14,540 bases of DNA from CANKHJ01 sp035556495. GTDB lineage: Bacteria > Pseudomonadota > Alphaproteobacteria > Rhizobiales > Xanthobacteraceae. Both the position numbers and the translations under genes were made by a program. Position 1 is the stretch's first letter. Each line of letters opens with the position of its first letter. Location of the stretch: contig DATMEW010000018.1 of assembly GCA_035556495.1 (NCBI GenBank), positions 1 through 14,540 of the forward strand, written 5' to 3'. Positions 5,714 through 13,553 of this stretch are shown here, in pieces. Below the pieces are notes generated by a model. That model had not been told where the DNA came from and did no database searches. It was given only the letters and a program-made list of their open reading frames with translations.

Positions 5714-6940
5714 TCAGAGCCCCTGCCAGATGCGGCCGGGATTGAGAAGGCGCTGCGGATCGAACCCGTCCTTGACGCGGCGGCTCAGCGTGGCGACCCC
5801 GTCGGATTGCGCCGTGAACAGATCGCGCCGCCGGCGCGTCTCTTCCGGCGCACGCACCAGCATGGCGTGCCCTCCATGGGCAGTAACCGCGCGCTCCACG
5901 GCCGCCGCGCCGGCTGTCTCGGCATCGGGGACGGACGCCCAGACAAGGCCGCCGGCCCAGTCGTAGAACACCTGCGCCTGCGCCTCCCGCCGCAAGGCAT
6001 CCGCCAGCGCCGGCCCCTGCATCGGCGCGGTCGAGATGCGCCACAGCGCATCGGCCTCCCCATCCGGGCGCAGCGCGAAAGGCCGCACGTCGCGGACGGC
6101 GCGCCACGCGGCGCGCGAGACGGCTTCGCCCAGCCGGTCGCAGCCGCCGATATCGGCCAGCACGCCGGCGAGAATCTCCGCGCGCGGACGCACCGATTCC
6201 GGCACGCCTTCGAGCCGCAGCAAAGTTAAAGCACCGTCCTGCGGTATTCCTTCGACATCCAGACCACCGACCGCAGCGGCCGGCAGATGCGCCGCGCCGG
6301 AGACATCGCAGGACGATCCCATCGCCGCCGCCATAGCCTTGGCCGCCATGGCGTCATCGAGCCCGGACAGGACGAGGCTGATCTCGGTCTCCGCGCGCGG
6401 CAGCACCTTCACCGTCACATCCGTCATCACCGCCAGCGTGCCGAAGGAGCCTGCCAGCAGCTTGCAGAGGTCATAACCGGTGACGTTCTTCACCACGCGG
6501 CCGCCGGACTTGAAGGTTTCCGCCCGGCCGGACACCGCCGCCACGCCGAGGAAGTGGTCGCGCGCGGCGCCCGCCTTGATGCGGCGCGGGCCGGAGAGAT
6601 TGGTCGCGACGACGCCGCCGATCGTTCCGCCACCGGCTGCCGCGCCATACAGTCCGCCATAGTCCGCCGGTTCGAAGGCCAGTTCCTGCGCCTGCGCCGC
6701 CACCAGCGCCGCGATCTCCGCCAGCGGCGTGCCGGCCCGTGCCGACAGCACCAGCTCGTCCGGCTCGTACAGCGTCACGCCCGTCAGCGCCGACAGATCG
6801 AGCACGGCGTCGCAGTCGCATGGCCGGCCGAGCCCGCGCTTGCTGCCGGTCCCGATCACGTCGAGCGTCCGGCCGCCTTCCAGCGCCCAGCGCACCGCTT
6901 CCTCGACATCCTTCGCGTCACGCGGGGAGAGAACAGTCAT
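5714..6940 (-). CDS. glcE: Glycolate oxidase, FAD-binding subunit GlcE
   Basis: A 408-residue PCMH-type FAD-binding protein, the second flavin subunit of glycolate oxidase. The pattern matches GlcE: TVLSPRDAKDVEEAVRWAL, the nucleotide-binding segment VIGTGSKRGLGRP (28-40), LSARAGTPLAEI (66-76), AAAGGGTIGGVVATNLSGPRR (100-120), the conserved GGRVVKNVTGYDLCKLLAGSFGTL (147-169) and the C-terminal NPGRIWQGL. I chose the ATG at 6938-6940, where homology to the family begins, with AAGAAG just upstream as a modest RBS. An in-frame ATG at 7028-7030 would add 30 residues of unconvincing, charged sequence. The choice leaves 128 bases after glcD, longer than usual for this operon. Runs into glcF with one base between. 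Confidence 0.94.
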   Translation of the reverse strand: MTVLSPRDAKDVEEAVRWALEGGRTLDVIGTGSKRGLGRPCDCDAVLDLSALTGVTLYEPDELVLSARAGTPLAEIAALVAAQAQELAFEPADYGGLYGAAAGGGTIGGVVATNLSGPRRIKAGAARDHFLGVAAVSGRAETFKSGGRVVKNVTGYDLCKLLAGSFGTLAVMTDVTVKVLPRAETEISLVLSGLDDAMAAKAMAAAMGSSCDVSGAAHLPAAAVGGLDVEGIPQDGALTLLRLEGVPESVRPRAEILAGVLADIGGCDRLGEAVSRAAWRAVRDVRPFALRPDGEADALWRISTAPMQGPALADALRREAQAQVFYDWAGGLVWASVPDAETAGAAAVERAVTAHGGHAMLVRAPEETRRRRDLFTAQSDGVATLSRRVKDGFDPQRLLNPGRIWQGL

Positions 6941-7068
6941 GGCTTCTTCAAGACGGAGATCAGTGTCGGGAGATTCACGGCGGGTCCTGTCACGATGCAA
7001 GCGAAGTTCTTCCAACCCGATAGCCGACATGGCGCGGTCCCGTCAGCCCCGATGACGATGCGTGGCTC

Positions 7069-8562
7069 TCAGAACCGCGGCAGCTCCGGGAATGCCGTCT
7101 GCCCGCCATGGACATGCACGTGGCCCAGTTCCGCGCAGCGGTGCAGCGTCGGGAAAACCTTGCCGGGATTGAGCAGGCCCTTGTCGTCGAAGGCGCATTT
7201 CAGCCGCTGCTGATGGGCGAGGTCCACCTCCGTGAACATCTCCGGCATCAGATCGCGCTTCTCGACGCCGACGCCGTGCTCGCCGGTCAGCACGCCGCCG
7301 ACCTCCACGCACAGCCGCAGGATATCGTTGCCGAAGGCTTCGGCCCGGTCCAGTTCGCCCGGCACATTGGCATCGTAAAGGATCAGCGGATGCAGGTTGC
7401 CGTCGCCGGCATGAAAGACGTTAGCGACCCGCAGACCGTAGCGCTCCGACATCTCCCGCATCCGCGACAGCACCAGCGGAAGCTGCGCGCGGGGAATGGT
7501 GCCGTCCATGCAGTAATAATCCGGCGAGATGCGCCCGACCGCCGGAAACGCCGCCTTGCGGCCGGCCCAGAACAGCAGCCGCTCCTCCTCGGAGGTCGAG
7601 GCGCGGGCGACCACTGCGCCGCAGTCGGCCGCGATGGCCTCGACCCGCTGGAGCAGGTGATCGACCTCGGCGGCCGGGCCGTCCAGTTCAACGATCAGCA
7701 GTGCCTCGACATCCAGCGGATAGCCGGCATGGACGAAAGCCTCGGCAGCATGGATCGCCGGCCGGTCCATCATCTCCATGCCGCCGGGGATGATGCCGGC
7801 GCCGATGATGGCGGCGACGCAGGCCCCCGCCGCCTCCGACGAGACGAAGCCGAGCAGCAGCGCGCGGGCCGTCTCCGGCTTCTGGAGGATGCGCACGGTC
7901 ACTTCCGTCACCACGCCGAGCAGCCCCTCCGAGCCGGTGACGACGCCGAGCAGGTCGTAGCCGCCGGCATCGAGATGGCGGCCGCCGAGCCGCACGGTCT
8001 CGCCGGTGATCAGCACCAGTTCGCAGCCCAGCACGTTGTTGGTGGTCATGCCGTATTTCAGGCAGTGCACGCCGCCGGAATTCTCCGCGATGTTGCCACC
8101 GATGGTGCAGGCGATCTGAGAGGACGGGTCCGGCGCGTAATAGAAGCCGCGATGCTCCACGGCCTGCGTGACCGCGAGATTGGTCACGCCCGGCTCGACC
8201 ACCGCGATGCGGTTCTCGAAGTCGATTTCGCGAATGCGCTTGAACTTGCCCATGCCGAGCAGCACGGCATCCGCCAGCGGCAGCGCGCCGCCGGAGAGCG
8301 AGGTGCCCGCCCCGCGCGGCACCACGCGAATGCCGTTGTCATGGCAATAGCGCAGCACGGCGGAGACCTGCGCGGTGGTCTCCGGCAGCACCACCACCAT
8401 CGGCAACTGCCGATAAGCGGTCAGGCCGTCGGATTCGTAAGGCCGCATCTCGCGTTCGCCGGCGATCACGCCCTCCCCCGGCACGATGCCGCGCAGGGCG
8501 GCGACGATTTCGTCGCGGCGCGCCAGCACCTCCGCATCGACCTCCGGCAAGCTCACCGACAT
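7069..8562 (-). CDS. glcD: Glycolate oxidase, catalytic FAD subunit GlcD
   Basis: A 497-residue FAD-linked oxidase, the normal length for GlcD. The N-terminal PCMH FAD domain has PRGAGTSLSGGALP (82-95), the binding segment APDPSSQIACTIGGNIAENSGG (143-164) and TGSEGLLGVVTEVTV (209-223). The C-terminal cap carries the metal/substrate motif HAGDGNLHP (384-392), GEHGVGVEKR (427-436) and NPGKVFP (465-471). The ATG at 8560-8562 is preceded by GAGGGG at good distance. First gene of a glcDEF transcript that converts glycolate to glyoxylate, as needed for growth on glycolate or for salvage of photorespiratory phosphoglycolate in autotrophs. No glcC-type regulator is in the window; the promoter must lie in 8563-8721, shared with the divergent usp gene. 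Confidence 0.97.
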   Translation of the reverse strand: MSVSLPEVDAEVLARRDEIVAALRGIVPGEGVIAGEREMRPYESDGLTAYRQLPMVVVLPETTAQVSAVLRYCHDNGIRVVPRGAGTSLSGGALPLADAVLLGMGKFKRIREIDFENRIAVVEPGVTNLAVTQAVEHRGFYYAPDPSSQIACTIGGNIAENSGGVHCLKYGMTTNNVLGCELVLITGETVRLGGRHLDAGGYDLLGVVTGSEGLLGVVTEVTVRILQKPETARALLLGFVSSEAAGACVAAIIGAGIIPGGMEMMDRPAIHAAEAFVHAGYPLDVEALLIVELDGPAAEVDHLLQRVEAIAADCGAVVARASTSEEERLLFWAGRKAAFPAVGRISPDYYCMDGTIPRAQLPLVLSRMREMSERYGLRVANVFHAGDGNLHPLILYDANVPGELDRAEAFGNDILRLCVEVGGVLTGEHGVGVEKRDLMPEMFTEVDLAHQQRLKCAFDDKGLLNPGKVFPTLHRCAELGHVHVHGGQTAFPELPRF

Positions 8563-8623
8563 GCGACCATCCCCTCACATCCGCCGGCGGTTGTCGTTGT
8601 GCGCTTCGGCAAACACCGGTGCA

Positions 8624-8652
8624 TTGCAACCCATTCCTGATAAACGCATAAT
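8624..8652 (+). promoter_or_regulatory. Sigma-70-like promoter for the usp gene
   Basis: TTGCAA (8624-8629) and CATAAT (8647-8652) are separated by exactly 17 bases, matching four and five of six consensus positions. Transcription would start near 8659, leaving about 60 bases of leader before the ATG at 8722. I searched the divergent region for an FNR/FixK box (TTGAT-N4-ATCAA) and found none. Confidence 0.55.
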
Positions 8653-8721
8653 TTCCCAATGCGGCAGCCGCCACACACAGCGCCGGCAGCGGCCGGACCA
8701 TACAGGACAGGAACCCGCCTC

Positions 8722-9549
8722 ATGATCAAGGACCTCGTCGTCAATCTGTCCGGAGGCGAGAGTGACGTCGCCGCCGCCTATGCCATCTCCATCGCCAAGG
8801 CGTTCAATGCCCATCTCACGGGCATCGCCTTCGTCTATGAGCCGGTGATTCCCGCCACCATCATGGGCGGCATCCCGACCGAGATCATCGAGTCCCAGCG
8901 CACCGACAGCCTGAACTGGGCGGAAAACGCCGTGGCGGCATTCAACCGCCAGGTCGCCAGCGCCGGGATCACCGCGGTGACGCGCACCGTCGATGCGAGC
9001 CTTGCAGGCGCGGCCGAATCCTTCGGCCAGATCGCCCGCCGCTTCGACCTCTCTGTCGTCGCCCAGGCGGAACAGAAGTCCAGCTCGCCGGCGGATCTGA
9101 TCATCGAGGGCGCGATGTTCCAGTCCGGCCGGCCGGTCATCATCGTTCCGGTGATCCAGACGGAGGGCATCAAGCTCGACCGCGTCGCCATCGGCTGGGA
9201 CGGCAGCCGCACCGCCGCCCGCGCGGTGGCGGACGCCATGCCGCTGCTGAAACGGGCCGGACAGGTCGAGATCGTCGTGGTGTTCGGCGAACACGACAAG
9301 ACCTATCAGACCCAGGGCGCGATCATGACCGAGCATCTGCTGCGCCACGGCGTGAATGCGGAGATCAAGCGCATTCCCGCGCCGAAGGTGGACGTCCAGA
9401 GCACCCTGCTCAACTACGTCGCCGACAGCGGAACCAACCTGCTGGTGATGGGCGCCTATGGCCATTCCCGCCTTCGGGAATTCATCCTTGGCGGCGTCAC
9501 CCGCAGCATGCTGTCGTCCATGACCATTCCGGTCCTGATGTCGCACTAG
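8722..9549 (+). CDS. Tandem universal stress protein (UspA family)
   Basis: A 275-residue cytoplasmic protein made of two Usp domains (about 1-144 and 152-275). The ATG at 8722 has AGGA (8709-8712) 9 bases upstream, and the protein then starts as the family does (MIKDLVVNLSGGE). Domain 2 keeps the full nucleotide-binding signature G-2x-G-9x-G: Gly244, Gly247, Gly257/258 in MGAYGHSRLREFILGG, plus VAIGWDGS at 156-162, so it can probably bind ATP. Domain 1 has lost that glycine motif (EGAMFQSGRPVIIVP takes its place) and is likely structural. Usp proteins accumulate in starvation, hypoxia and oxidative stress. The gene diverges from glcD and is followed 233 bases later, on the same strand, by the phosphotransferase/P-loop fusion gene. 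Confidence 0.93.
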   Translation: MIKDLVVNLSGGESDVAAAYAISIAKAFNAHLTGIAFVYEPVIPATIMGGIPTEIIESQRTDSLNWAENAVAAFNRQVASAGITAVTRTVDASLAGAAESFGQIARRFDLSVVAQAEQKSSSPADLIIEGAMFQSGRPVIIVPVIQTEGIKLDRVAIGWDGSRTAARAVADAMPLLKRAGQVEIVVVFGEHDKTYQTQGAIMTEHLLRHGVNAEIKRIPAPKVDVQSTLLNYVADSGTNLLVMGAYGHSRLREFILGGVTRSMLSSMTIPVLMSH

Positions 9550-9576
9550 GTCATTATTGGCGCGTTTTCTTTACGC

Positions 9577-9642
9577 GAACCGGTATCCACTTCGCTCGAA
9601 ACCGCGCTGGCGCATGATCCCGGAAAGTGGGGGACCGGGTTC
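9577..9642. repeat. Intergenic palindromic element of Rhizobiales type
   Basis: The imperfect arms GAACCGGTATCCACTT (9577-9592) and AAGTGGGGGACCGGGTTC (9625-9642) flank a segment with TCGCTCGAAACCGCGCTGGCGCATGATCCCGG (in parts CGCTCGAAACCGCG and GCATGATCCCGG). From memory this wording, together with ATGCTCAAACCAAGAG at 9680-9696, is that of a dispersed intergenic repeat common in Bradyrhizobium and Rhodopseudomonas relatives. Only one copy is in the window, so its repetitive nature is inferred. Confidence 0.65.
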
Positions 9643-9656
9643 CTAACAAAGCCCGT

Positions 9657-9676
9657 CCTCGGACATGGGCCCGAGG
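9657..9676. repeat. Small hairpin CCTCGG/CCGAGG
   Basis: CCTCGG (9657-9662) and CCGAGG (9671-9676) can pair around an 8-base loop, within GTCCTCGGACATGGGCCCGAGG. It resembles another alphaproteobacterial intergenic hairpin repeat (TCCTCGGG...CCCGAGGA). No T-tract, so not a typical terminator. Confidence 0.5.
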
Positions 9677-9704
9677 GATGATGCTCAAACCAAGAGAATA
9701 CTGA

Positions 9705-9737
9705 CGGGTTCGATCCGACTTCGCCGGATCGGACCCG
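9705..9737 (+). repeat. Hairpin upstream of the phosphotransferase/P-loop gene
   Basis: CGGGTTCGATCCG (9705-9717) pairs with CGGATCGGACCCG (9725-9737) over 13 positions with one G-U wobble and a 7-base loop. It ends 46 bases before the GTG start at 9783. No T-tract follows. It may be a leader structure, or an operator at the DNA level. Confidence 0.65.
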
Positions 9738-9782
9738 CCGGCTGTCTGCAAGCGACGACAGGACCCCGGCGGAGGCCGCACC

Positions 9783-11315
9783 GTGACACTTCAGGATGAC
9801 GTCTTCGCCTTTCTGGAAAGGCCGCAGGCCCATGGCGGGCATGCGGTCCGCCGGATCGACACCCATGGCGCGGCCGTTTTCCTCGCCGGCGACCGGGTGC
9901 TGAAGGTCAAGCGCGCGGTCCGCTTTCCCTTTCTCGACTATTCGACGCTGGAAAAGCGCAAGGCCGCCTGCGAGGCGGAGATCGAGGCCAACCGTGGCTT
10001 CGCTCCGGCGATCTATCGCGGCGTCGTCGCGATCACACGGCAGGCGGACGGCGCGCTCGCCATCGGCGGGGATGGCGAGCCGGCCGAATATGCCGTGGAC
10101 ATGCAGCGCTTCGACGAGGAGCAGACGCTGGACCACATCGCCGACCGGGGCGGCATCGACGACGCCCTTGCCGACGCTCTCGGCCGTGTCGTGGCGGAGG
10201 GCCATGCCAGCGCGCCGCCGGTCGCGGCAGAGCCGTGGATCGATGCGCTGGATGCCTATATCGGGCAGAACGACGAAGCCTGCCGGGCCTGGCCGGACCT
10301 GTTTTCCCCGGGAGACGTCGATGCGCTGACCCGGGCGAGCCGCGCCGCCTTTGCAGAGGTCCGCCCGCTGCTCTCGGCCCGCGGGAAAAACGGCCTCGTC
10401 CGCCGCGGCCATGGCGACCTGCATCTCGGCAATATCGCGCTGGTCGATGGACGTCCGATGCTGTTCGACGCCATCGAATTCGATCCGCTCGTGGCGGCAG
10501 GCGACGTGCTCTACGATCTCGCCTTCCTACTGATGGACCTGATCGAGCGCGATCTGGCGGGTCCCGCGAATATCGTCTTCAACCGCTATCTCGTCACGGC
10601 TGGCCGCGCCGACGATCTCGACGCCCTGGCGGCGCTGCCGCTGTTCCTCTCGGTGCGCGCGGCGATCCGCGCCAAGGTGACGGCGGCGCGGCTCGACAAT
10701 CCCAAAACGGACCGCAAAGCGGTTGAAACATCCGCGCGCGCCTATTTCGAGCTGGCGCTGCGCCTGATCGCGCCGCCCGCGCCGATGCTGGTCGCGGTCG
10801 GGGGCCTGTCCGGCACCGGCAAGTCGGTGCTGGCGCGCGGCCTTGCGTCGCATCTTGCGCCCGCGCCCGGCGCGGTGGTGCTGCGCTCCGATATCGAGCG
10901 CAAGCGGCTGGCCGGCGTGAGTGAAACGGAGAAGCTGCCGCCTGAATCCTACACGCCCGAAAGCAGCCGGCGGGTCTATGCCGCGCTGGAGGCGCAGGCC
11001 GCGCGCGTGCTGGCCGCCGGGCATTCCGCGATCATCGACGCCGTCTTCGCCGATCCGGCCGAGCGCGCCGACGCGGCCGCCGTCGCCGCCCGGGCCGGGC
11101 GGCCGTTCCACGGCCTGTTCCTGACGGCCGACCTCGCCACCCGGATCGAGCGGGTCGGCGCGCGGGTCGGCGATGCGTCGGATGCGGACGACAAGGTGGT
11201 GCGCCACCAGGCGGGCTACGATCTCGGCCGGCTCGACTGGAAAGAGGTCGATGCCTCGGGCACGCCGGACGATACGCTGGCCCATGCGAAGCGCGCGATG
11301 GCGCTTCCGGATTGA
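9783..11315 (+). CDS. Fused aminoglycoside-phosphotransferase-like / P-loop kinase protein
   Basis: A 510-residue two-domain protein. The GTG start at 9783 follows GGAGG (9771-9775) by 7 bases. The N-terminal half (about 20-300) is a protein-kinase-like phosphotransferase fold: Lys residues in RVLKVKRAVRFPFLDYS, the catalytic loop HGDLHLGN (210-217) and the metal-binding FDAIEFD (228-234). The C-terminal half (about 334-505) is a P-loop kinase: Walker A GLSGTGKS (341-348), RSDIERKRL (368-376), an acidic segment AIIDAVF (416-422) and HQAGYDLGRLDW near the end. The layout matches the COG2187/COG0645 fusion family, to which, from memory, mycobacterial Rv2004c belongs. Substrate unknown; antibiotic resistance should not be assumed from the fold name. 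Its neighbour is a usp gene, as also reported for Rv2004c-Rv2005c in the DosR hypoxia regulon. Both active sites look intact. Confidence 0.9.
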   Translation: MTLQDDVFAFLERPQAHGGHAVRRIDTHGAAVFLAGDRVLKVKRAVRFPFLDYSTLEKRKAACEAEIEANRGFAPAIYRGVVAITRQADGALAIGGDGEPAEYAVDMQRFDEEQTLDHIADRGGIDDALADALGRVVAEGHASAPPVAAEPWIDALDAYIGQNDEACRAWPDLFSPGDVDALTRASRAAFAEVRPLLSARGKNGLVRRGHGDLHLGNIALVDGRPMLFDAIEFDPLVAAGDVLYDLAFLLMDLIERDLAGPANIVFNRYLVTAGRADDLDALAALPLFLSVRAAIRAKVTAARLDNPKTDRKAVETSARAYFELALRLIAPPAPMLVAVGGLSGTGKSVLARGLASHLAPAPGAVVLRSDIERKRLAGVSETEKLPPESYTPESSRRVYAALEAQAARVLAAGHSAIIDAVFADPAERADAAAVAARAGRPFHGLFLTADLATRIERVGARVGDASDADDKVVRHQAGYDLGRLDWKEVDASGTPDDTLAHAKRAMALPD

Positions 11316-11358
11316 GATGACGGGCGGCCGCGCCTGTCTCTTCCCGCTTTCCGCCCGC

Positions 11359-11838
11359 TCAGTCGGCGGCGGGGTTCGCCGCGGCGGATGCGGAGCGCAC
11401 CGGGCGCACGCGGCGGCGCTGCTGGGGCGCATCCTCCGCCATCCGGGTGCCCACGTTGCGCCGGGTGAATTCGCAGGCCGCAAAGCCGAGGCCGGACAGC
11501 GAACCCCGGAAGCTGCGGGGGTCGGTCTTTTCGAGGTTGAAGCAGGGGCTGAACGGCATGCCCTTGACCGTGGCGCAGACCCGGTCGCCCTCCACCCGCA
11601 GGGTGTTGGCCGGCAGCTTCACGTAGCGCGTCGGGCCGCTGCCCTGAAACTGGATGGTGCCGGCCACGGAGAGGTCGGCGTTGATGCGGCCGGCGCCTTT
11701 CGTTCCCTCGAAGCAGGTGAAGGAGAACATCTTGCCGACCACGAAGCGCCGCGCCTCTTCGGCGCCGAGCGTCTCGGCCGAAGCCGGGATTACGCTGGCG
11801 GCGAGCACGCCGGCGGCGATCAGTCCACGCAACACCAT
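11359..11838 (-). CDS. Secreted four-cysteine protein of unknown function
   Basis: A 159-residue protein. The ATG at 11836-11838 is chosen because AAGGGG lies upstream and a signal peptide begins there (MVLRGLIAAGVLAASVIPASA, likely cut after residue 21). The open frame extends further upstream without such signs. The mature core (22-125) has the pattern FVVGKMFSFTCFEG, GAGRINADLSVAGTIQFQGSGP, LPANTLRVEGDRVCATVKGMPFSPCFNL and FRGSLSGLGFAACEF, rich in short beta strands. Four cysteines (42, 88, 99, 122) are all in the exported part, suggesting two disulphides. A basic, probably disordered tail follows (RRRVRPVRSASAAANPAAD). It resembles conserved hypothetical secreted proteins of Hyphomicrobiales that I cannot tie to a function. 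Its stop is 43 bases from the stop of the convergent kinase-like gene. Confidence 0.8.
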   Translation of the reverse strand: MVLRGLIAAGVLAASVIPASAETLGAEEARRFVVGKMFSFTCFEGTKGAGRINADLSVAGTIQFQGSGPTRYVKLPANTLRVEGDRVCATVKGMPFSPCFNLEKTDPRSFRGSLSGLGFAACEFTRRNVGTRMAEDAPQQRRRVRPVRSASAAANPAAD

Positions 11839-12077
11839 ACCCGACCCCTTGCACACGAAGGTGTTTACCAGACGCTCCCAGGTCTGTGTCACAGCACCGG
11901 AGCGGCCCGTCGGCATCTTTGGAGAAGGCACGATCTCCTCCGAAACCAGCTCCCGCTTTTCGGAGACCATGCTTTAACCAAGGCCGTAAACCATATCATG
12001 CGTGCGGATCGTCGCCAAAGTCTGAAGATGCGCGGCCGATTTTCACAAAATAAGCGTGTCTTTCCCACAACACGCGG

Positions 12078-12099
12078 GGCGGCCGGCGGACGGGCCGCC
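12078..12099 (-). terminator. Possible terminator hairpin downstream of the MFS gene
   Basis: GGCGGCC (12078-12084) and GGCCGCC (12093-12099) form a 7 bp stem with an 8-base loop, 18 bases beyond the MFS stop. The minus-strand sequence beyond it is not an immediate T-run; a loose T-rich patch (TTATTTTGTG) comes only about 30 bases later, so termination is uncertain. The remaining spacer up to 11839 shows no gene and presumably holds the promoter of the secreted protein. Confidence 0.35.
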
Positions 12100-12116
12100 G
12101 GGCGCGTGGATGGAAC

Positions 12117-13358
12117 TCACGCCGGGGCCGCCGCCGCGCGGGGCGCGGGCTGTTCCACGATCGGCAGGTTGATCAGGGCGGACATCACCCCGAACAGGAT
12201 CGAGAGATACCAGATGAGGTTATAGGACCCCGTCTGCTCGAACACGAAGCCGCCGAGCAGCACCCCGAGGGTGCCGCCGACCTGATGGCTGAAGAAGGCG
12301 AAGCCCGCCAGCATGGCGAGCCAGCGCGTGCCGAACATCACCAGGATCAGCCCGTTGGTGGGCGGGACGGTGGACAGCCACATGAAGCCCATCACCGCGC
12401 CGAACATCATGGCCGAGGTCGCCGTCACCGGGAAGGAGATGAAGGCCAGCACCGCCAGCGCCCGGGTGAAGTAGATTATCGACAGGATGTAGCGTTTCGG
12501 CATCCGGCTGCCGAGCCAGCCCGCCGTGACGGAGCCGACGATGTTGAACAGGCCGATCACCGCGATCGTCCAGCCGCCGACCGCGGCGCTCAGTCCCTGG
12601 TCAATCAGGTAGGACGGCATGTGCACGGTGATGAACTGGAGCTGGAAGCCGCAGGTGAAGAAGCCGATCACCAGCAGGATGTAGGACCGGTGGCCGAGCG
12701 CCTGGGCGATCTGCTCGCGCAGTGTCTGGGCGGGCAGCCCGCCGTGGCCCGGCTGGTCGGAGTGCCGCGGCGTCGCCAGCGCGAATGCCAGCGGAATGGC
12801 GATCATCAGGCCGCCGGCGAAAGCTATCAGGCCGGCCTGCCAGCCGTAGCTTTTGATGAGCGCGACCGCGAGCGGAGAAAACAGGAACTGGCCGAAGGAG
12901 CCGGCCGCGGTGCCGAGGCCGAAGCCGAGCGAGCGCCATTCCGGCGGCAGCAGCTTGCCGAAGGCCGACAGGATGAGGCTGAAGGACGACGCCGACAGGC
13001 CGAAGCCGATCAGCACGCCCGCCGAAATGGTCAGCATCTCCGGCGTCGTCGAAAAGGCCATCATCACGAGGCCCGCCGCATAAAGGATCATGCCGGCCCA
13101 GAGCACCTTCACCAGCCCGAACCGGTCGCCGATGGCGCCGGCGAAAGGCTGGCCGAGGCCCCACAGGATGTTCTGCACCGCGAGCGCCACGGAATAGGTG
13201 TCGCGGCCCCAGCCGTTGGCTTCGAGGATCGGGGTCTGGAAGATGCCCAGCGCCGAGCGCGGCCCGAAAGCCAGCGTCGCGATGCCGCAGCCGCACAGAA
13301 GAATGACGGCGGGTGTGCGCCACGTCTGGGCGCGGCTCGCCGAAGCTTGCGAAGTCAT
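12117..13358 (-). CDS. Major facilitator superfamily transporter
   Basis: A 413-residue inner-membrane permease. The ATG at 13356-13358 has GGAGA upstream; the longer open frame before it lacks transporter sequence. Twelve hydrophobic segments can be made out in two six-helix halves, split by a polar loop around residues 205-230 (TPRHSDQPGHGGLPAQTLREQ). The loop between helices 2 and 3 carries the MFS signature GQPFAGAIGDRFGLVKV (about 69-85). Sequence style (FGPRSALGIFQTPILEANGW, VALAVQNILWGLGQP) places it with the monocarboxylate/oxalate-formate-antiporter-like and CynX-like permeases, so a small organic anion is a reasonable guess. It is transcribed divergently from nadA, and a site resembling the nadA operator overlaps its candidate promoter, hinting at a NAD-precursor or related substrate. 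That link is inference. Confidence 0.92.
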   Translation of the reverse strand: MTSQASASRAQTWRTPAVILLCGCGIATLAFGPRSALGIFQTPILEANGWGRDTYSVALAVQNILWGLGQPFAGAIGDRFGLVKVLWAGMILYAAGLVMMAFSTTPEMLTISAGVLIGFGLSASSFSLILSAFGKLLPPEWRSLGFGLGTAAGSFGQFLFSPLAVALIKSYGWQAGLIAFAGGLMIAIPLAFALATPRHSDQPGHGGLPAQTLREQIAQALGHRSYILLVIGFFTCGFQLQFITVHMPSYLIDQGLSAAVGGWTIAVIGLFNIVGSVTAGWLGSRMPKRYILSIIYFTRALAVLAFISFPVTATSAMMFGAVMGFMWLSTVPPTNGLILVMFGTRWLAMLAGFAFFSHQVGGTLGVLLGGFVFEQTGSYNLIWYLSILFGVMSALINLPIVEQPAPRAAAAPA

Positions 13359-13525
13359 TGAGCGTTTCTCCGCCGGAGGGCGCGCGCATTCTGCATGGTC
13401 GGCGCGGATTCGCGCCCACCATACTTCGGAGACGCGAAGGAAGGGAAACGCATTCAGAACGGCGTGAACCGCGGCAGGCACATGGAAGATCTGCGGCGAG
13501 GGACTGGAAAGACAGACACCGAGAT

Positions 13526-13553
13526 GTTATATTCGTTTTGCTCGACTTGAGAA
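13526..13553 (-). promoter_or_regulatory. Candidate promoter of the MFS gene
   Basis: Read on the minus strand, TTCTCA (13553-13548) and TATAAC (13531-13526) are 16 bases apart, matching four and five of six consensus positions. The start site would be near 13519, giving a leader of about 160 bases. The inverted repeat at 13535-13557 covers the spacer and the -35 box. Confidence 0.45.

Noticed and set aside
7108..8640. Plus-strand ORF of 510 residues opposite glcD
   Set aside because: Antisense of an intact glcD; its His/Arg/Gln-rich, low-complexity composition is typical of a shadow frame in high-GC DNA.
8563..8721. FNR/FixK box expected for a hypoxia-type usp promoter
   Set aside because: No TTGAT-N4-ATCAA or close variant was found on reading the region.
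9783..10700. Aminoglycoside resistance gene
   Set aside because: Only the kinase fold is shared. The fusion with a P-loop kinase and the usp neighbour point to the COG2187/COG0645 family, which is not a known resistance enzyme.
12285..13361. Plus-strand ORF of 358 residues opposite the MFS gene
   Set aside because: Shadow frame, highly Arg/Gln/Glu/His-rich; the opposite strand encodes a complete 12-helix transporter.
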